A stretch of DNA of 42,574 nt. Source: Nitrospinae bacterium CG11_big_fil_rev_8_21_14_0_20_45_15. Its GTDB lineage: Bacteria > Nitrospinota > Nitrospinia > Nitrospinales > VA-1. Shown here in pieces: positions 8,081 to 16,681 of the stretch. Positions within the stretch are counted from its first letter, which is position 1; every line of letters starts with the position of its first letter. Made by a program: the position numbers and the translations under genes. The DNA is taken from positions 1 to 42,574 of the forward strand of contig PCWG01000011.1 in NCBI GenBank assembly GCA_002787235.1, written 5' to 3'. The notes under the pieces are model-generated. The model did not search any database. It was not told the DNA's origin and worked only from the letters and a program-made list of their open reading frames with translations.

Positions 8081-8254
8081 TTGCAGACCCTCATCACAAT
8101 CTTTTTGGGAATCGGTTCCATCTTCTGGATCATGATCGGCACACTGGAGGGCACGCTGGCCGCAAGTGCCATCAAAGTAGGCATCGCCTGGGGCATTTAT
8201 CTGGCGATCTTCATCATCAAAGATTTTATTTCCCGACGTAAAAAAAGAGAATAG
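8081..8254 (+). CDS. Small two-helix membrane protein, unknown
   Basis: A predicted 57-aa protein that is nearly all membrane: two hydrophobic helices (about 2-17 and 24-44) separated by GTLEGTLAAS, and a basic tail RRKKRE. Basic residues at the end suggest a cytoplasmic C-terminus. The open frame extends upstream to 7940, but the extra 47 residues are not hydrophobic in a sensible way and would begin upstream of the TATAAT box. The TTG at 8081 is therefore preferred, with GAGAGAAA about 8-14 nt before it. It is divergent from priA and ends just before the lipocalin gene on the other strand. No family is recognised. Confidence 0.5.
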   Translation: MQTLITIFLGIGSIFWIMIGTLEGTLAASAIKVGIAWGIYLAIFIIKDFISRRKKRE

Positions 8255-8280
8255 ATGAATTCTATCGCACCCTGCCTGCC

Positions 8281-9396
8281 CTATTTTTCAACCATGGGCT
8301 TGCCGTAACCCACCAGTTCCACATACCCTTTGCCTTGGATGTTGGCCCCGGCGGCGGTTCCCGTGGTCGAAACGCTTCCTTCCCAATATGACGCGTTGAT
8401 GGAACGCAGTTGCGACAATTCCTGATCTTCCATATCCGGCTGAATTGTCAAGCTGATTTTCCGATCGGGAAGCTCAATCGTCCAGCCTGCCGGGTAAACA
8501 ATTCCCGTTGTTTCACTGGTCCAGCTTTGCGTGGGAGTGACTTTGAATTCGGTCAATTTCAAATGCTCTGCCCTGCCCGCTTCATCTATATAAGTCCCGC
8601 TGGAAAAAGCATCGACCCCGCCGCCCTTCTTGCGCAATTGATAAAGCATCAGCTCCGTTCCGTTGTTCAGTTTGAGAGAGAACCAGTCCCAGCCTTCCAG
8701 TCCCGGATTCAATTGATTGCTGGAAAACTCGCGATCCATCCAGCTCGTGCCCTGCACCTCGAACGAGCGTCCGCGTACTTTCAACACGCCTTCTGTCGCC
8801 ATGCGTGTGAATGAATAATAATGCGATGCATTGCCCTCACTCTTGCCTTTTCGGCTGATGCCATCCTTGCCATGCACAACCATCGGCTTGACAGGCTCCA
8901 AGCGCAGTTCCAGACCGGTGTCTTCCAGATACGCTTTGAGCAATTGCGTTTCGCCCACTCCTTTCAAGGTCCAGTCTTCGTTCCACACCTCAAATTTTTC
9001 CGAATCGGCTCCGGCGAGACCCAATCCCTTGCGATTGATGCGTTCAAAAAAATAAAATTTTTCATTCTCCAGATCGGAGATCGTCAAATGAGAAAAATAA
9101 ACTTGCCGAGCTGTCCAGCGCGAAGGATTTGCAATTTTCCCTTCAGGGTCGAGGGCCACTCGGAAAAACGTCAGTTGATAACCGAACTCTCTTTGGGAAT
9201 CTTTCTCCTGCAAATTTCCAGTGTAGTACCACCATTCTATCCGGAAATCGTCGTGCGACGCAAAGTCTCTGGGGAACTGATAAACGTAACCGGGCCGGAC
9301 TTCGCGAAAGTCCGATTTTTCAGTATCTGCAAAAACCGGGTACGCCAATGCCAAAGTTATGAGAATATGGAAAAGAAATTGGACGATCATCATCAA
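8281..9396 (-). CDS. Secreted lipocalin-like protein of the AttH/CrtC group
   Basis: A 371-aa protein with a signal peptide (about 1-23, ending PVFADTE). The family signature is clear: a P-x-D region before FRIEWWYYTGNLQ, then FGYQLTFFRV, SHYYSFTRM, a central GTSWMDREFSS with GWDWFSLKL, and a second lipocalin-type domain. This is the carotenoid 1,2-hydratase (CrtC)/AttH-like double lipocalin fold. AttH relatives usually sit beside a FtsX-like ABC exporter. None is present here and no carotenoid genes are near, so the substrate is unknown and likely a lipid or hydrophobic compound. The start is TTG 9396 or one of the two ATGs just after it (9393, 9390). It is divergent from the glycan locus. 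Confidence 0.85.
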   Translation of the reverse strand: MMMIVQFLFHILITLALAYPVFADTEKSDFREVRPGYVYQFPRDFASHDDFRIEWWYYTGNLQEKDSQREFGYQLTFFRVALDPEGKIANPSRWTARQVYFSHLTISDLENEKFYFFERINRKGLGLAGADSEKFEVWNEDWTLKGVGETQLLKAYLEDTGLELRLEPVKPMVVHGKDGISRKGKSEGNASHYYSFTRMATEGVLKVRGRSFEVQGTSWMDREFSSNQLNPGLEGWDWFSLKLNNGTELMLYQLRKKGGGVDAFSSGTYIDEAGRAEHLKLTEFKVTPTQSWTSETTGIVYPAGWTIELPDRKISLTIQPDMEDQELSQLRSINASYWEGSVSTTGTAAGANIQGKGYVELVGYGKPMVEK

Positions 9397-9446
9397 ATCG
9401 GGAACCTTTGCTCAAGCAATCTCGTGAAAATACCGTCAACTATTTT

Positions 9447-10355
9447 ATGAGTGTCTCTATCAATACGCAAACTTCTATCGTCTCCCATCGCCGCATCGGC
9501 CTGACCGGTGCGAACGGCTTCATTGGAGGTCATTTGCTCAAGGCCTTGCAGGGTATTAGCACACATCGCGTGAAGGTGTTCAAGCGGAAAAACAAACGCG
9601 GGGTCCCTGCTCGGAGTGAGTTCCTTTCTTTTGTGAAAGACTCGGACATCATCTATCATCTGGGCGGTGTCAATCGCGGCACACCGACAGAAGTACTTCG
9701 CGGGAATATCCTGACCATGCAGAATCTGATTCAGGCGGTACAATCCCTGAAAGGCGATTGGCCGCATGTAATTTTCACATCTTCCTCTCAGGTTTACCAA
9801 TTGAAGAGTGACAACGCCACTCTGCGTGAAAGCGATCCTGTAGAACCGCAAAGTATTTACGGTATCGCAAAAAAAACGGCTGAAGAATTGTTGACTCTAT
9901 CCAAAATTCCGCACACTCTTTTACGTTTCAGCAATGTGTACGGCCCGGCATGCAGACCGCATTACAATTCGGTGGTCGCGACATTGTGCGATCAAGCCTT
10001 GCAGGGGAAAACTTTGACTCTGAATGGGGATGGCGAAAAGGGTCGGGATTTTTTGTTCATCAACGATGCGATCCATGCGCTGATTGCAGTTGGGATATCC
10101 TCATTAAAAGAAACGCGGGGACTGTACAATGTTTCCAGTGGCAAAATCACGACACTTAATCAAATCGCGCAACAGATCCGCCAACAAATTTCCGAGACAT
10201 GCATTCAGCATCGACTGTCGGCTCCATCGGGAGATCCTTCTTATCGTTGCGACTCCCATCGTTTTCGTCGTCGTTTCAAATGGAAACCTGAAACATCGAT
10301 TCAGGAAGGCATCCCCTTAACCTTGCAATGGTATAAAAAGAGACTCTCGCAATGA
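9447..10355 (+). CDS. CapF-type sugar reductase (split N-terminal half)
   Basis: A 302-aa extended short-chain dehydrogenase/reductase acting on a nucleotide sugar. The Rossmann motif GLTGANGFIGG is near the N-terminus. The active-site Y-x-x-x-K is in SIYGIAKKTAEE. Phrases such as YHLGGVNRG, RFSNVYGP and CRPHYNSVVATLC match the reductase half of CapF/WbjC, which acts in UDP-N-acetyl-L-fucosamine synthesis. In CapF this half is fused to a C-terminal cupin. Here the cupin is the next gene, overlapping by 4 nt (ATGA). The ATG at 9447 is preferred over an upstream TTG at 9408 because the Rossmann strand begins soon after. No WbjB or WbjD partner is in the window, so the exact sugar is uncertain. 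Confidence 0.85.
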   Translation: MSVSINTQTSIVSHRRIGLTGANGFIGGHLLKALQGISTHRVKVFKRKNKRGVPARSEFLSFVKDSDIIYHLGGVNRGTPTEVLRGNILTMQNLIQAVQSLKGDWPHVIFTSSSQVYQLKSDNATLRESDPVEPQSIYGIAKKTAEELLTLSKIPHTLLRFSNVYGPACRPHYNSVVATLCDQALQGKTLTLNGDGEKGRDFLFINDAIHALIAVGISSLKETRGLYNVSSGKITTLNQIAQQIRQQISETCIQHRLSAPSGDPSYRCDSHRFRRRFKWKPETSIQEGIPLTLQWYKKRLSQ

Positions 10356-10756
10356 AAGACATTCTTATCAAAGAACTGGACAAAAAATCTGACGAACGTG
10401 GCTGGCTCATCGAAGCTCTTGGAGCCAACGACATGGAGGCTCCTGCTGAATTTGGGCAGATTCACGTTTCCGTCGCGTACCCGGGAAAAGTGCGAGGAAA
10501 CCATTATCATAAAAGAAAGCTGGAGTGGTTTTGCGTCCCAACCGGACTCGGCAAGCTCATTTTGAAAGATCTGGAAAGCGGCGAGGAAAAAGAATTGCTC
10601 ATGGGTGAAGATCATTTATTCACTGTAAAAATAACGCCAAACGTCGTTCATGCCATAAAAAATATCGGAGAAAAGGACATGGCCCTCATAGTCTATTCCA
10701 GTGAAACGTTCGATCCCGACGATCCCGACACCTATTATCAGGAAATCCTCAAATAA
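10352..10756 (+). CDS. CapF-type cupin sugar epimerase (split C-terminal half)
   Basis: A 134-aa single-domain cupin. The metal-binding motif is VRGNHYHKRKLEWFCVPTG (two His and a Glu), with the second cupin box histidine in PNVVHAIKNIG. The ending EKDMALIVYSSETFDPDD then PDTYYQEIL closely follows the last strand of CapF. CapF's cupin epimerises the 4-keto-hexulose that its reductase half then reduces. Its start overlaps the reductase stop by 4 nt, so the two products are probably made in equal amounts and act as a pair. DERGWLIE near the start is also typical of CapF/FdtA-like cupins. Confidence 0.85.
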   Translation: MKDILIKELDKKSDERGWLIEALGANDMEAPAEFGQIHVSVAYPGKVRGNHYHKRKLEWFCVPTGLGKLILKDLESGEEKELLMGEDHLFTVKITPNVVHAIKNIGEKDMALIVYSSETFDPDDPDTYYQEILK

Positions 10757-10856
10757 CTTTCTGAGCCTCTCGCCTCATTTTTTTTGATTCGGCACAGTCT
10801 TTTAGTTAATAATGGGTCTGAATTTAAAGAATTCCCTCGAATATCCTTTATTGACG

Positions 10857-11639
10857 ATGCGTATCGTACAGACCTTGATTCCATTAGAAAAACTCAATGC
10901 CCTGCTCCCTACTCTAAAAGCGGAGTATGCGAACGCTTTGCCTTTCCCCCATACCGCTTTGGATGATTTTCTCGATAGGGAAATCGCAGAAGCTATTTTA
11001 GAGGAATTTCCCGGAGAAAATGATATCCGATGGAAAAATTACTACGACCAAAATCAGAAAAAGCAGGCCAACGAAAATGAAGAGTTCATGGGGCCGCTCA
11101 CGCGCAAGCTTCTACATGCTCTCAACTCCGCAGAGTTTTTAAAATTTCTCGAAGAACTGACGGGCATTCAAAACCTGATTGCCGATCCGGGATTCCGGGG
11201 TGGCGGACTGCATAACATCTATCGTGGTGGCAAGCTCGGCATTCATGCCGATTTCAACAAACACGAAAGTCTCAATCTCGACCGACGACTCAACTTGCTT
11301 CTGTACTTGAACAAAAACTGGAAAGATGAATACGGAGGCCATATCGAGTTGTGGGATAAAGACATGAAGCATTGTGTGAAAAAACACGCGCCTCTGTTCA
11401 ACCGTGCGGTTGTATTCACCACCACCGATACATCCTATCACGGGCATCCCGACCCGCTCAATTGCCCAGCCGACATGAGCCGGAAATCTCTGGCATTGTA
11501 TTATTACACCGACGGTCGTCCCGGCGAAGAAGTGGGACAATTTCATTCCACCCTTTTTAAAGACCGTCCCAATGAGCCCAAAGAAAATTCTTTGATGATC
11601 AAAATCGGGAAATATCTGCGCAAGCTAAAAAGCCGTTAA
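10857..11639 (+). CDS. 2-oxoglutarate/Fe(II)-dependent oxygenase
   Basis: A 260-aa protein of the prolyl-4-hydroxylase-like 2OG-Fe(II) superfamily. The iron site HxD is in LGIHADFNKH. The distal His is in DTSYHGHPDPL, and the 2-oxoglutarate-binding Arg is probably in SRKSLALYYYT. PFPHTALDDFLDREIAEAIL near residues 32-51 is the usual N-terminal phrase. Such enzymes occur in surface-glycan clusters, where they hydroxylate or otherwise oxidise sugars, lipids or proteins. The target here is unknown. The start is uncertain: ATG 10857 fits family length, while ATG 10812 adds 15 residues. Neither has a clear ribosome site. Confidence 0.85.
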   Translation: MRIVQTLIPLEKLNALLPTLKAEYANALPFPHTALDDFLDREIAEAILEEFPGENDIRWKNYYDQNQKKQANENEEFMGPLTRKLLHALNSAEFLKFLEELTGIQNLIADPGFRGGGLHNIYRGGKLGIHADFNKHESLNLDRRLNLLLYLNKNWKDEYGGHIELWDKDMKHCVKKHAPLFNRAVVFTTTDTSYHGHPDPLNCPADMSRKSLALYYYTDGRPGEEVGQFHSTLFKDRPNEPKENSLMIKIGKYLRKLKSR

Positions 11640-11674
11640 CCAAGAAGCTTCACCCAAACCAGCCAATCGCTTTC

Positions 11675-12745
11675 ATGAAAATCACCTTCATGGTCAACCA
11701 ATACGCCAGAATCAGCGGCGGCAATCGTGCACTTTTTGAATACGCCAATCGTTTGTTGGAAAAAGATTGCGAGGTCCGATGGTTTGTCATGCCTCCACGC
11801 GTTAAATGGACCCGCCCTTTGCAAAAACTGCGTACTTTTTTTGATGAACCGACAATCGAACCCGCTGGAAAGGTGGATTGGCTGGCCAACAAAATTCCCA
11901 TAGAAATATTGCCGCGAAAATCTGAGAAGTGGATTCCCCCGGCAGACATCTTCATCGCCACCGCCTGGCAAACCGCTGAATTCGCAAAAAATCTGGCCCC
12001 TGAAAAAGGACGTAAATTTTATTTCGTGCAACATCACGAAAGTCTCTGGGGTCGCTATAAAAATCAAGCGGCTCAAACTTACCGTCTGCCTTTCAAAAAA
12101 ATTGTCATTTCCACCTGGCTGAAGGAGGAGATGAAAACACATTACGGACAATCGGCGGACGTTCTCGTCACTCCCGTCAACCGGGAGGTTTTTCAAGGCA
12201 CGACCGCACGCAACAACGATACACCACGTGTTTTGATGCTCCACCACGATTACGACTGGAAGGGATTCGCCGATGGGATTGCCGCCTTTCGACAAACTCA
12301 ATCTGAAAAACCTTCCGCGAAATTGGTCGTGTTCGGAGAAAAATTGAAAGATCCCACACCCCTGTTCCGTGATGCCGGTTTTGAATTCGAATACCACTAT
12401 CGGCCCACGCAATCGGATTTAAGAGATCTCTACTCTTCCGCAGATATTTATCTTTGCCCAAGCTGGCATGAGGGTCTCGGCATGCCTCCTATGGAAGCAA
12501 TGTCCTGTGGTTCTGCACTTGTAACGACAGATACGGGTGGAAGTTGGGATTACGCCATTCATAACGAAACCGCTTTGGTGTCCCCCCCCAAAGACCCCGA
12601 GAGTCTGGGCAACAATTTGAAAACTCTGTTGCACGATGAGGGTTTGAGAAAACGGCTGGCTGAAAACGGCAAAAAGAAAATCGAGGAACTCGACTGGGAC
12701 GCCAACTGCGACCGGCTTCTCAATATTTTCAAAGAAAATTCCTGA
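11675..12745 (+). CDS. GT4-family glycosyltransferase
   Basis: A 356-aa GT-B fold retaining glycosyltransferase. The N-terminal half starts MKITFMVNQYARISGGNRAL, with the glycine-rich turn for the acceptor side. The C-terminal half carries the donor-binding motif HEGLGMPPMEAMSCG (E-x7-E) and TTDTGGSWDYA. No signal peptide or membrane helix is seen, so it works on the cytoplasmic face. It sits in a plus-strand series with only 20-36 nt between genes. The sugar and acceptor cannot be told from sequence. Confidence 0.9.
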   Translation: MKITFMVNQYARISGGNRALFEYANRLLEKDCEVRWFVMPPRVKWTRPLQKLRTFFDEPTIEPAGKVDWLANKIPIEILPRKSEKWIPPADIFIATAWQTAEFAKNLAPEKGRKFYFVQHHESLWGRYKNQAAQTYRLPFKKIVISTWLKEEMKTHYGQSADVLVTPVNREVFQGTTARNNDTPRVLMLHHDYDWKGFADGIAAFRQTQSEKPSAKLVVFGEKLKDPTPLFRDAGFEFEYHYRPTQSDLRDLYSSADIYLCPSWHEGLGMPPMEAMSCGSALVTTDTGGSWDYAIHNETALVSPPKDPESLGNNLKTLLHDEGLRKRLAENGKKKIEELDWDANCDRLLNIFKENS

Positions 12746-12765
12746 CAACCGTTGCCTATCTAACG

Positions 12766-13788
12766 ATGCCTTCGACAAAAAAAATTTCAGCGGTCGTTGT
12801 CAATTGGAACGATAAAGAAACTCTCCGGCTCTGCCTGACCTCACTCCACAAACAGGATCACCCCAATCTCGAAATCATTGTGAGCGACAACGGCTCGACG
12901 GACGGATCACAGGAAATGACGCGGCAGGAATTCCCCGACGTTCTCTTGATAGAGAATAACGCCAATCTGGGATTCGGAACCGCTGTCAACCGGGGATTCG
13001 AGCGGGCGAGCGGAGATTATTTGACCTTCCTGAACAACGATCTTGAATTTGCACCTGAAAGCTTCCGCGCATTGCTCAAACAACTGGAAGAAAATCCCGG
13101 ACTCGGCGGAGTCGTTCCCAAAATCCTATACTCGCAGAAACCGGAAATCATCAACTCCTACGGCGTCAACATCCATTACACCGGCATTGCCTGCCCGTAT
13201 CTCGTTGACCAGCCCGATCGAGATGATCTTCAGCCTCACGAAACCGCTTGCGGGGGGATTTTTCTTTTGTCGCGTGAAATGTATGAAGATATTGGTGGCT
13301 TCGATGAAGGGCTGTTCCTCTATCATGAAGATCACGATTTGTCCTGGCGCGGTCGGTTGGCGGGATGGCATTTGGCAACCTGCCCTTCAGCCATTTTTTA
13401 TCATCGCTACCATTTCAACAAAGGCACGATGAAGTACTACCACTCTGAGAAAAATCGGCTGTACCTTCTCCTGAAAAATCTTGAGTTGAAAACCTTGTTG
13501 CTCCTGCTACCCGCTCTAATAATCACCGAACTCGCACAATGGGCACATTCCCTGCTCCATGGCTGGTTTCTTCTCAAAGCAAAAAGTTATAGCGACCTGA
13601 TTGAAAAACTTCCCGAAATTCTGGTCAAACGCAGAGCCATTCAATCCAGCAGGAGGGTGCCCGACCGGGAAATTGCGCGCCTCTTTCAGGCCGATCTTGC
13701 TGTCAGCGGTGTGCAGAGTTTCATTCTCAAACGATTGCTCAATCCCTTTTATATTGCCTACTGGAAGTGCATATCCTACTGGATATAA
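12766..13788 (+). CDS. GT2-family glycosyltransferase (rhamnosyltransferase-like)
   Basis: A 340-aa GT-A fold inverting glycosyltransferase. Key motifs are VVVNWNDKETL at the N-terminus, VSDNGSTDGS (nucleotide binding), FLNNDLEF (the DxD position reads NND, as is common in the WbbL/rhamnosyltransferase branch), ACGGIFLLSRE and LYHEDHDLSWR (catalytic ED). A hydrophobic patch at about 240-265 and a basic C-terminus suggest attachment to the inner membrane. It is last in the first plus-strand glycan unit. A strong predicted promoter starts just after it. Confidence 0.9.
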   Translation: MPSTKKISAVVVNWNDKETLRLCLTSLHKQDHPNLEIIVSDNGSTDGSQEMTRQEFPDVLLIENNANLGFGTAVNRGFERASGDYLTFLNNDLEFAPESFRALLKQLEENPGLGGVVPKILYSQKPEIINSYGVNIHYTGIACPYLVDQPDRDDLQPHETACGGIFLLSREMYEDIGGFDEGLFLYHEDHDLSWRGRLAGWHLATCPSAIFYHRYHFNKGTMKYYHSEKNRLYLLLKNLELKTLLLLLPALIITELAQWAHSLLHGWFLLKAKSYSDLIEKLPEILVKRRAIQSSRRVPDREIARLFQADLAVSGVQSFILKRLLNPFYIAYWKCISYWI

Positions 13789-13798
13789 AACCGAAAAC

Positions 13799-13828
13799 TT
13801 TACAATGACTTGGGTCGACGATTATAAT
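13799..13828 (+). promoter_or_regulatory. Predicted sigma-70 promoter for the acylation module
   Basis: TTTACA (13799-13804, 5 of 6) and a perfect TATAAT (13823-13828) are spaced by 18 nt. The predicted start near 13835 lies between the GT2 stop and the next gene. This would give the methyltransferase-FkbH-ACP-MBOAT-microprotein-SGNH set its own transcription, and supports the TTG at 13882 rather than the one at 13843. Confidence 0.55.
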
Positions 13829-13881
13829 AGAATATCCGCCGGTTGACAGAACCCCCCATTCACACATCGCAGGAAAAACAA

Positions 13882-14793
13882 TTGAACAACCTTGATCAAT
13901 TCATTGAATACTTTAGCGAACACTGCCAAGTCTATTTCCCCGCAATAGAACGAACCCGGGCGCATCATAAGGATTCTTTCGATGCCCTTGGAGGACGTTT
14001 GCTGGGTTGGGCCGTCGATTACCTTGGGGATGGATGGGAAAAAACTCTTGCCGAGGGTTATATGCATTTCCTGATGGATGTCAACCGTTCGCAAATGGAA
14101 TACGAACGACGCGGGCATTATCGCAATAAGTCCTACGACGAAGTGTACACCAGTGTTTACTCCGATCCCGAAGTCATGAACCGATACCACTGGGGCGTAT
14201 ACGTTACAACCTTCGCATGGGAACACCATCTGGAAATTTACGATTTTTTTCAACGCGAATTCATAGCCCGACTGAATCCCGAATCAGGAAGCTTGCTCGA
14301 CCTCGGCTCCGGTTCTGGCGTCTGGAGCTTTCTGACTCTCCATGCATTATCAAACTGGTCGTCCACAGGCATCGATATCAGCCGCCGTTCTGTCGAACTC
14401 GCACAACAAATGGCACCCCAGGCGGAAGCCGAAGGCCGCGTCAACTTTCTGGAAGCCGATGCACTGCAATTTCGCAAATCAGAACCCTGTCAGGCAGGCG
14501 TTTCCTGCTTCCTGCTGGAGCACCTCGAACAACCTCAACAACTCCTGGAAAATTTATCTCAGAATCTTGAACCCGGTGCCTTCGCGTTTGTGACAGGGGC
14601 TTTGACCGCCGCAGAAGTCGATCACATCTCTGAATTTCGTAAAGAATCGGAAATTGTCAATATGGTTGAAAATGCAGGGTTCCGCACGCTTTCCATGCTT
14701 TCTGCCGCTCCACCATCGCACCCGCGCTCGCAAAAATTTCTCCCTCGTTCGCTGGCTCTGGTTTTACAAAAGCGCACGAACGATATCTGGTAA
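13882..14793 (+). CDS. SAM-dependent methyltransferase, class I
   Basis: A 303-aa protein. Residues about 1-125 are a helical region without recognised motifs. The Rossmann-type methyltransferase core follows: motif I LLDLGSGSGVWSF, motif II acidic end in TGIDISRRSVELA, motif III VNFLEADALQF and a SCFLLEHLEQP motif in place of the usual motif IV. The TTG at 13882 has AGGA 7 nt upstream and lies about 47 nt past the predicted transcription start. A TTG at 13843 would add 13 residues. Being first in the FkbH-ACP unit, it may methylate the carrier-bound acyl group or the sugar (inference; FK520-type FkbH clusters include an O-methyltransferase). Confidence 0.8.
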   Translation: MNNLDQFIEYFSEHCQVYFPAIERTRAHHKDSFDALGGRLLGWAVDYLGDGWEKTLAEGYMHFLMDVNRSQMEYERRGHYRNKSYDEVYTSVYSDPEVMNRYHWGVYVTTFAWEHHLEIYDFFQREFIARLNPESGSLLDLGSGSGVWSFLTLHALSNWSSTGIDISRRSVELAQQMAPQAEAEGRVNFLEADALQFRKSEPCQAGVSCFLLEHLEQPQQLLENLSQNLEPGAFAFVTGALTAAEVDHISEFRKESEIVNMVENAGFRTLSMLSAAPPSHPRSQKFLPRSLALVLQKRTNDIW

Positions 14794-14797
14794 CAAT

Positions 14798-16681
14798 ATG
14801 CTCAACGATTTTTTACGAGAACTTTTCACTGGCCAATTCAGCAAAGCACTGGCTCTTCTTGAAAGTGTTGCCAAAGAAACGCCAACGCCCGAAACACTCG
14901 CCATGTTGCGACTGGCTATTTTGCGGCCCGGACACACATTTCTCACTTATCAGCGATTGCTCAATATCTGGTCCTCCTGGGGCAAACCCGCGTTGAAACC
15001 CAACGCAGTCCTTAAAAAAGTCGCCATTGTTGCCGACTTCACCGCCGACCATTTCGCACCGATGATTTCACTGTTCGCAGGTGCTCAGGGAGTTCAGATC
15101 GAAACGCATTTGCCCGGTTACGATTCCGTCGAACAAACGATTCTCGACCCCCATTCGCCCTTGTATGCGAGCCAGCCCGACATCGTGATTCTTTTCTTTT
15201 CCGAACGCTGGTTGAAACGTTATGCGGGGAACTCCGCTCTCTGCAAAACAGAAGATTTGCAACGCGGACAGGAAAGCCTCAGCGGTTTGATTCAAGCTTT
15301 GGAAGCACACAGTCACGCCGATATATTGATCGGCAATCTGCCTCTTTCCGCCTGGCCTCTGGCCGGAGGCATCATCACCAAAGACGGGCTGGCGGGTTGG
15401 AACCAGACCGTCTCGCGCTGGAACGAATGGCTCACAACGTTGACATCCCGGAATCTGCGCATTGTGGATCTGGCCGGGGCTATTTTCAACGCCGGAGGCA
15501 GTGCCGTCCTCGGCCGCACCAATTATCTGCGTGCGCGGATGGCTTATGAAATGCCAGGAACGCTCGCGGTTGCACGCGAACTGGCGGGAGGTCTTGCCCA
15601 TATTTGCGGACGAACGCATCGCGCCTTTGTCTCCGACTGGGACAACACTTTATGGGGAGGCGAGGTTGCCGAGCTGGGAAGTCACGGTGTGCTTTGCGGA
15701 CAGGACTCCCCCGATGCACTGGGATATTTTTTGATTCAGGAATACATCAAATCTCTGACTTGCCTTGGAGTTTTGCTCGCGGGTGTCAGCCGAAACGATC
15801 CAGAGATCCAGAAAATATTTGATGAGAATCACGACCTGCCGCTCAATCTGGGTGATTTTTCGTCCTTGCAGGTGAGCTGGACACCGAAAAGTGATGCCAT
15901 TGGACGCATTTCAAAAGAGCTGGGATTTGGTCCTGAATTCATGGTCTTCATGGATGACAGTCTGTACGAAATCGCACAGGTCTTGTCCGTTCATCCTTAC
16001 ATCGATGTCCTATGGGCCGGTCCCGATCCACAGGGTACGCTGGATCGAATCGCACAATCCCGATTTTTCAATGCGCTTTCACTTTCGGAAGAAGATTTGC
16101 AACGCGGGTCGCATGCCGCTCTTCTCAAAGAACAGCGGGAGTTCAAATCGTCCTTCGCCAATATCGAAGAGTTTCTGCAAGCCATACAGGTGAAATTGAC
16201 ATTCGCCCCACTTGCCGAAAATAATATGGATCGCGTCATTCAGCTGTTCCAGAAGACCAATCAATTCAACTTGACGACACGCCGCCATCGCGAAGACGAT
16301 CTGAAAAATTTCTCAACTCAGGGCGGCTCTGTTTTTGCCATCTCTTACGAAGATTCTTTCGGGTCGCAGGGAATTATTTCTGTCATCGCATTGCAAGCAA
16401 ACGCGAACACGCTTAATATAGAAAGCTGGTTGATGAGTTGTCGGGTACTCAACCGTAGCGTCGAGCAAGCCGTATTTTCTTTTATACGGGAAAAAGCTGA
16501 AGGCAAACCCATCACGGGAGAATATATTCCAACTGAAAAAAACGGGTTGGTTCGCTCCCTGTTTCCCGATCTGGGATTTGCATTGGAAACCACCGACCCG
16601 GGAACCGGTAAGCAAATTTGGCAATGGACAAATAACAATCAAGAACCACCCAAACATTTCGTGGAAATAAAAAAACTATGA
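14798..16681 (+). CDS. FkbH-like HAD/acyltransferase (glyceryl-ACP synthase type)
   Basis: A 627-aa FkbH-family protein. Known members take 1,3-bisphosphoglycerate, remove the phosphate and load the glyceryl group on an acyl carrier protein. Residues about 70-250 match the family's N-terminal SGNH-like region (PGYDSVEQTILDPHSPLY). The HAD phosphatase domain starts with SDWDNTLWGG (D280, D282), then GVSRNDPE, a TPKS lysine and VFMDDS. The C-terminal GNAT-like domain has FQKTNQFNLTTRRH and ends near 610. The ATG at 14798 is 5 nt after the methyltransferase stop. An in-frame start at 14654 would overlap that gene by 140 nt and is rejected. The stop overlaps the ACP start by 4 nt, so enzyme and carrier are translationally coupled. 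Confidence 0.9.
   Translation: MLNDFLRELFTGQFSKALALLESVAKETPTPETLAMLRLAILRPGHTFLTYQRLLNIWSSWGKPALKPNAVLKKVAIVADFTADHFAPMISLFAGAQGVQIETHLPGYDSVEQTILDPHSPLYASQPDIVILFFSERWLKRYAGNSALCKTEDLQRGQESLSGLIQALEAHSHADILIGNLPLSAWPLAGGIITKDGLAGWNQTVSRWNEWLTTLTSRNLRIVDLAGAIFNAGGSAVLGRTNYLRARMAYEMPGTLAVARELAGGLAHICGRTHRAFVSDWDNTLWGGEVAELGSHGVLCGQDSPDALGYFLIQEYIKSLTCLGVLLAGVSRNDPEIQKIFDENHDLPLNLGDFSSLQVSWTPKSDAIGRISKELGFGPEFMVFMDDSLYEIAQVLSVHPYIDVLWAGPDPQGTLDRIAQSRFFNALSLSEEDLQRGSHAALLKEQREFKSSFANIEEFLQAIQVKLTFAPLAENNMDRVIQLFQKTNQFNLTTRRHREDDLKNFSTQGGSVFAISYEDSFGSQGIISVIALQANANTLNIESWLMSCRVLNRSVEQAVFSFIREKAEGKPITGEYIPTEKNGLVRSLFPDLGFALETTDPGTGKQIWQWTNNNQEPPKHFVEIKKL

Noticed and set aside
12766-13788. NND in place of DxD in the GT2 enzyme as a sign of inactivity
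   Set aside because: This form is common in the rhamnosyltransferase-like branch of GT2, and the catalytic ED motif (HEDHDLSWR) is intact.
14654-14797. Longer start for the FkbH gene
   Set aside because: It would overlap the methyltransferase gene by 140 nt with an unconserved Arg-rich extension. The ATG at 14798 follows the upstream stop directly.
15068-15619. 183-codon minus-strand open frame
   Set aside because: Antisense shadow of the FkbH gene.
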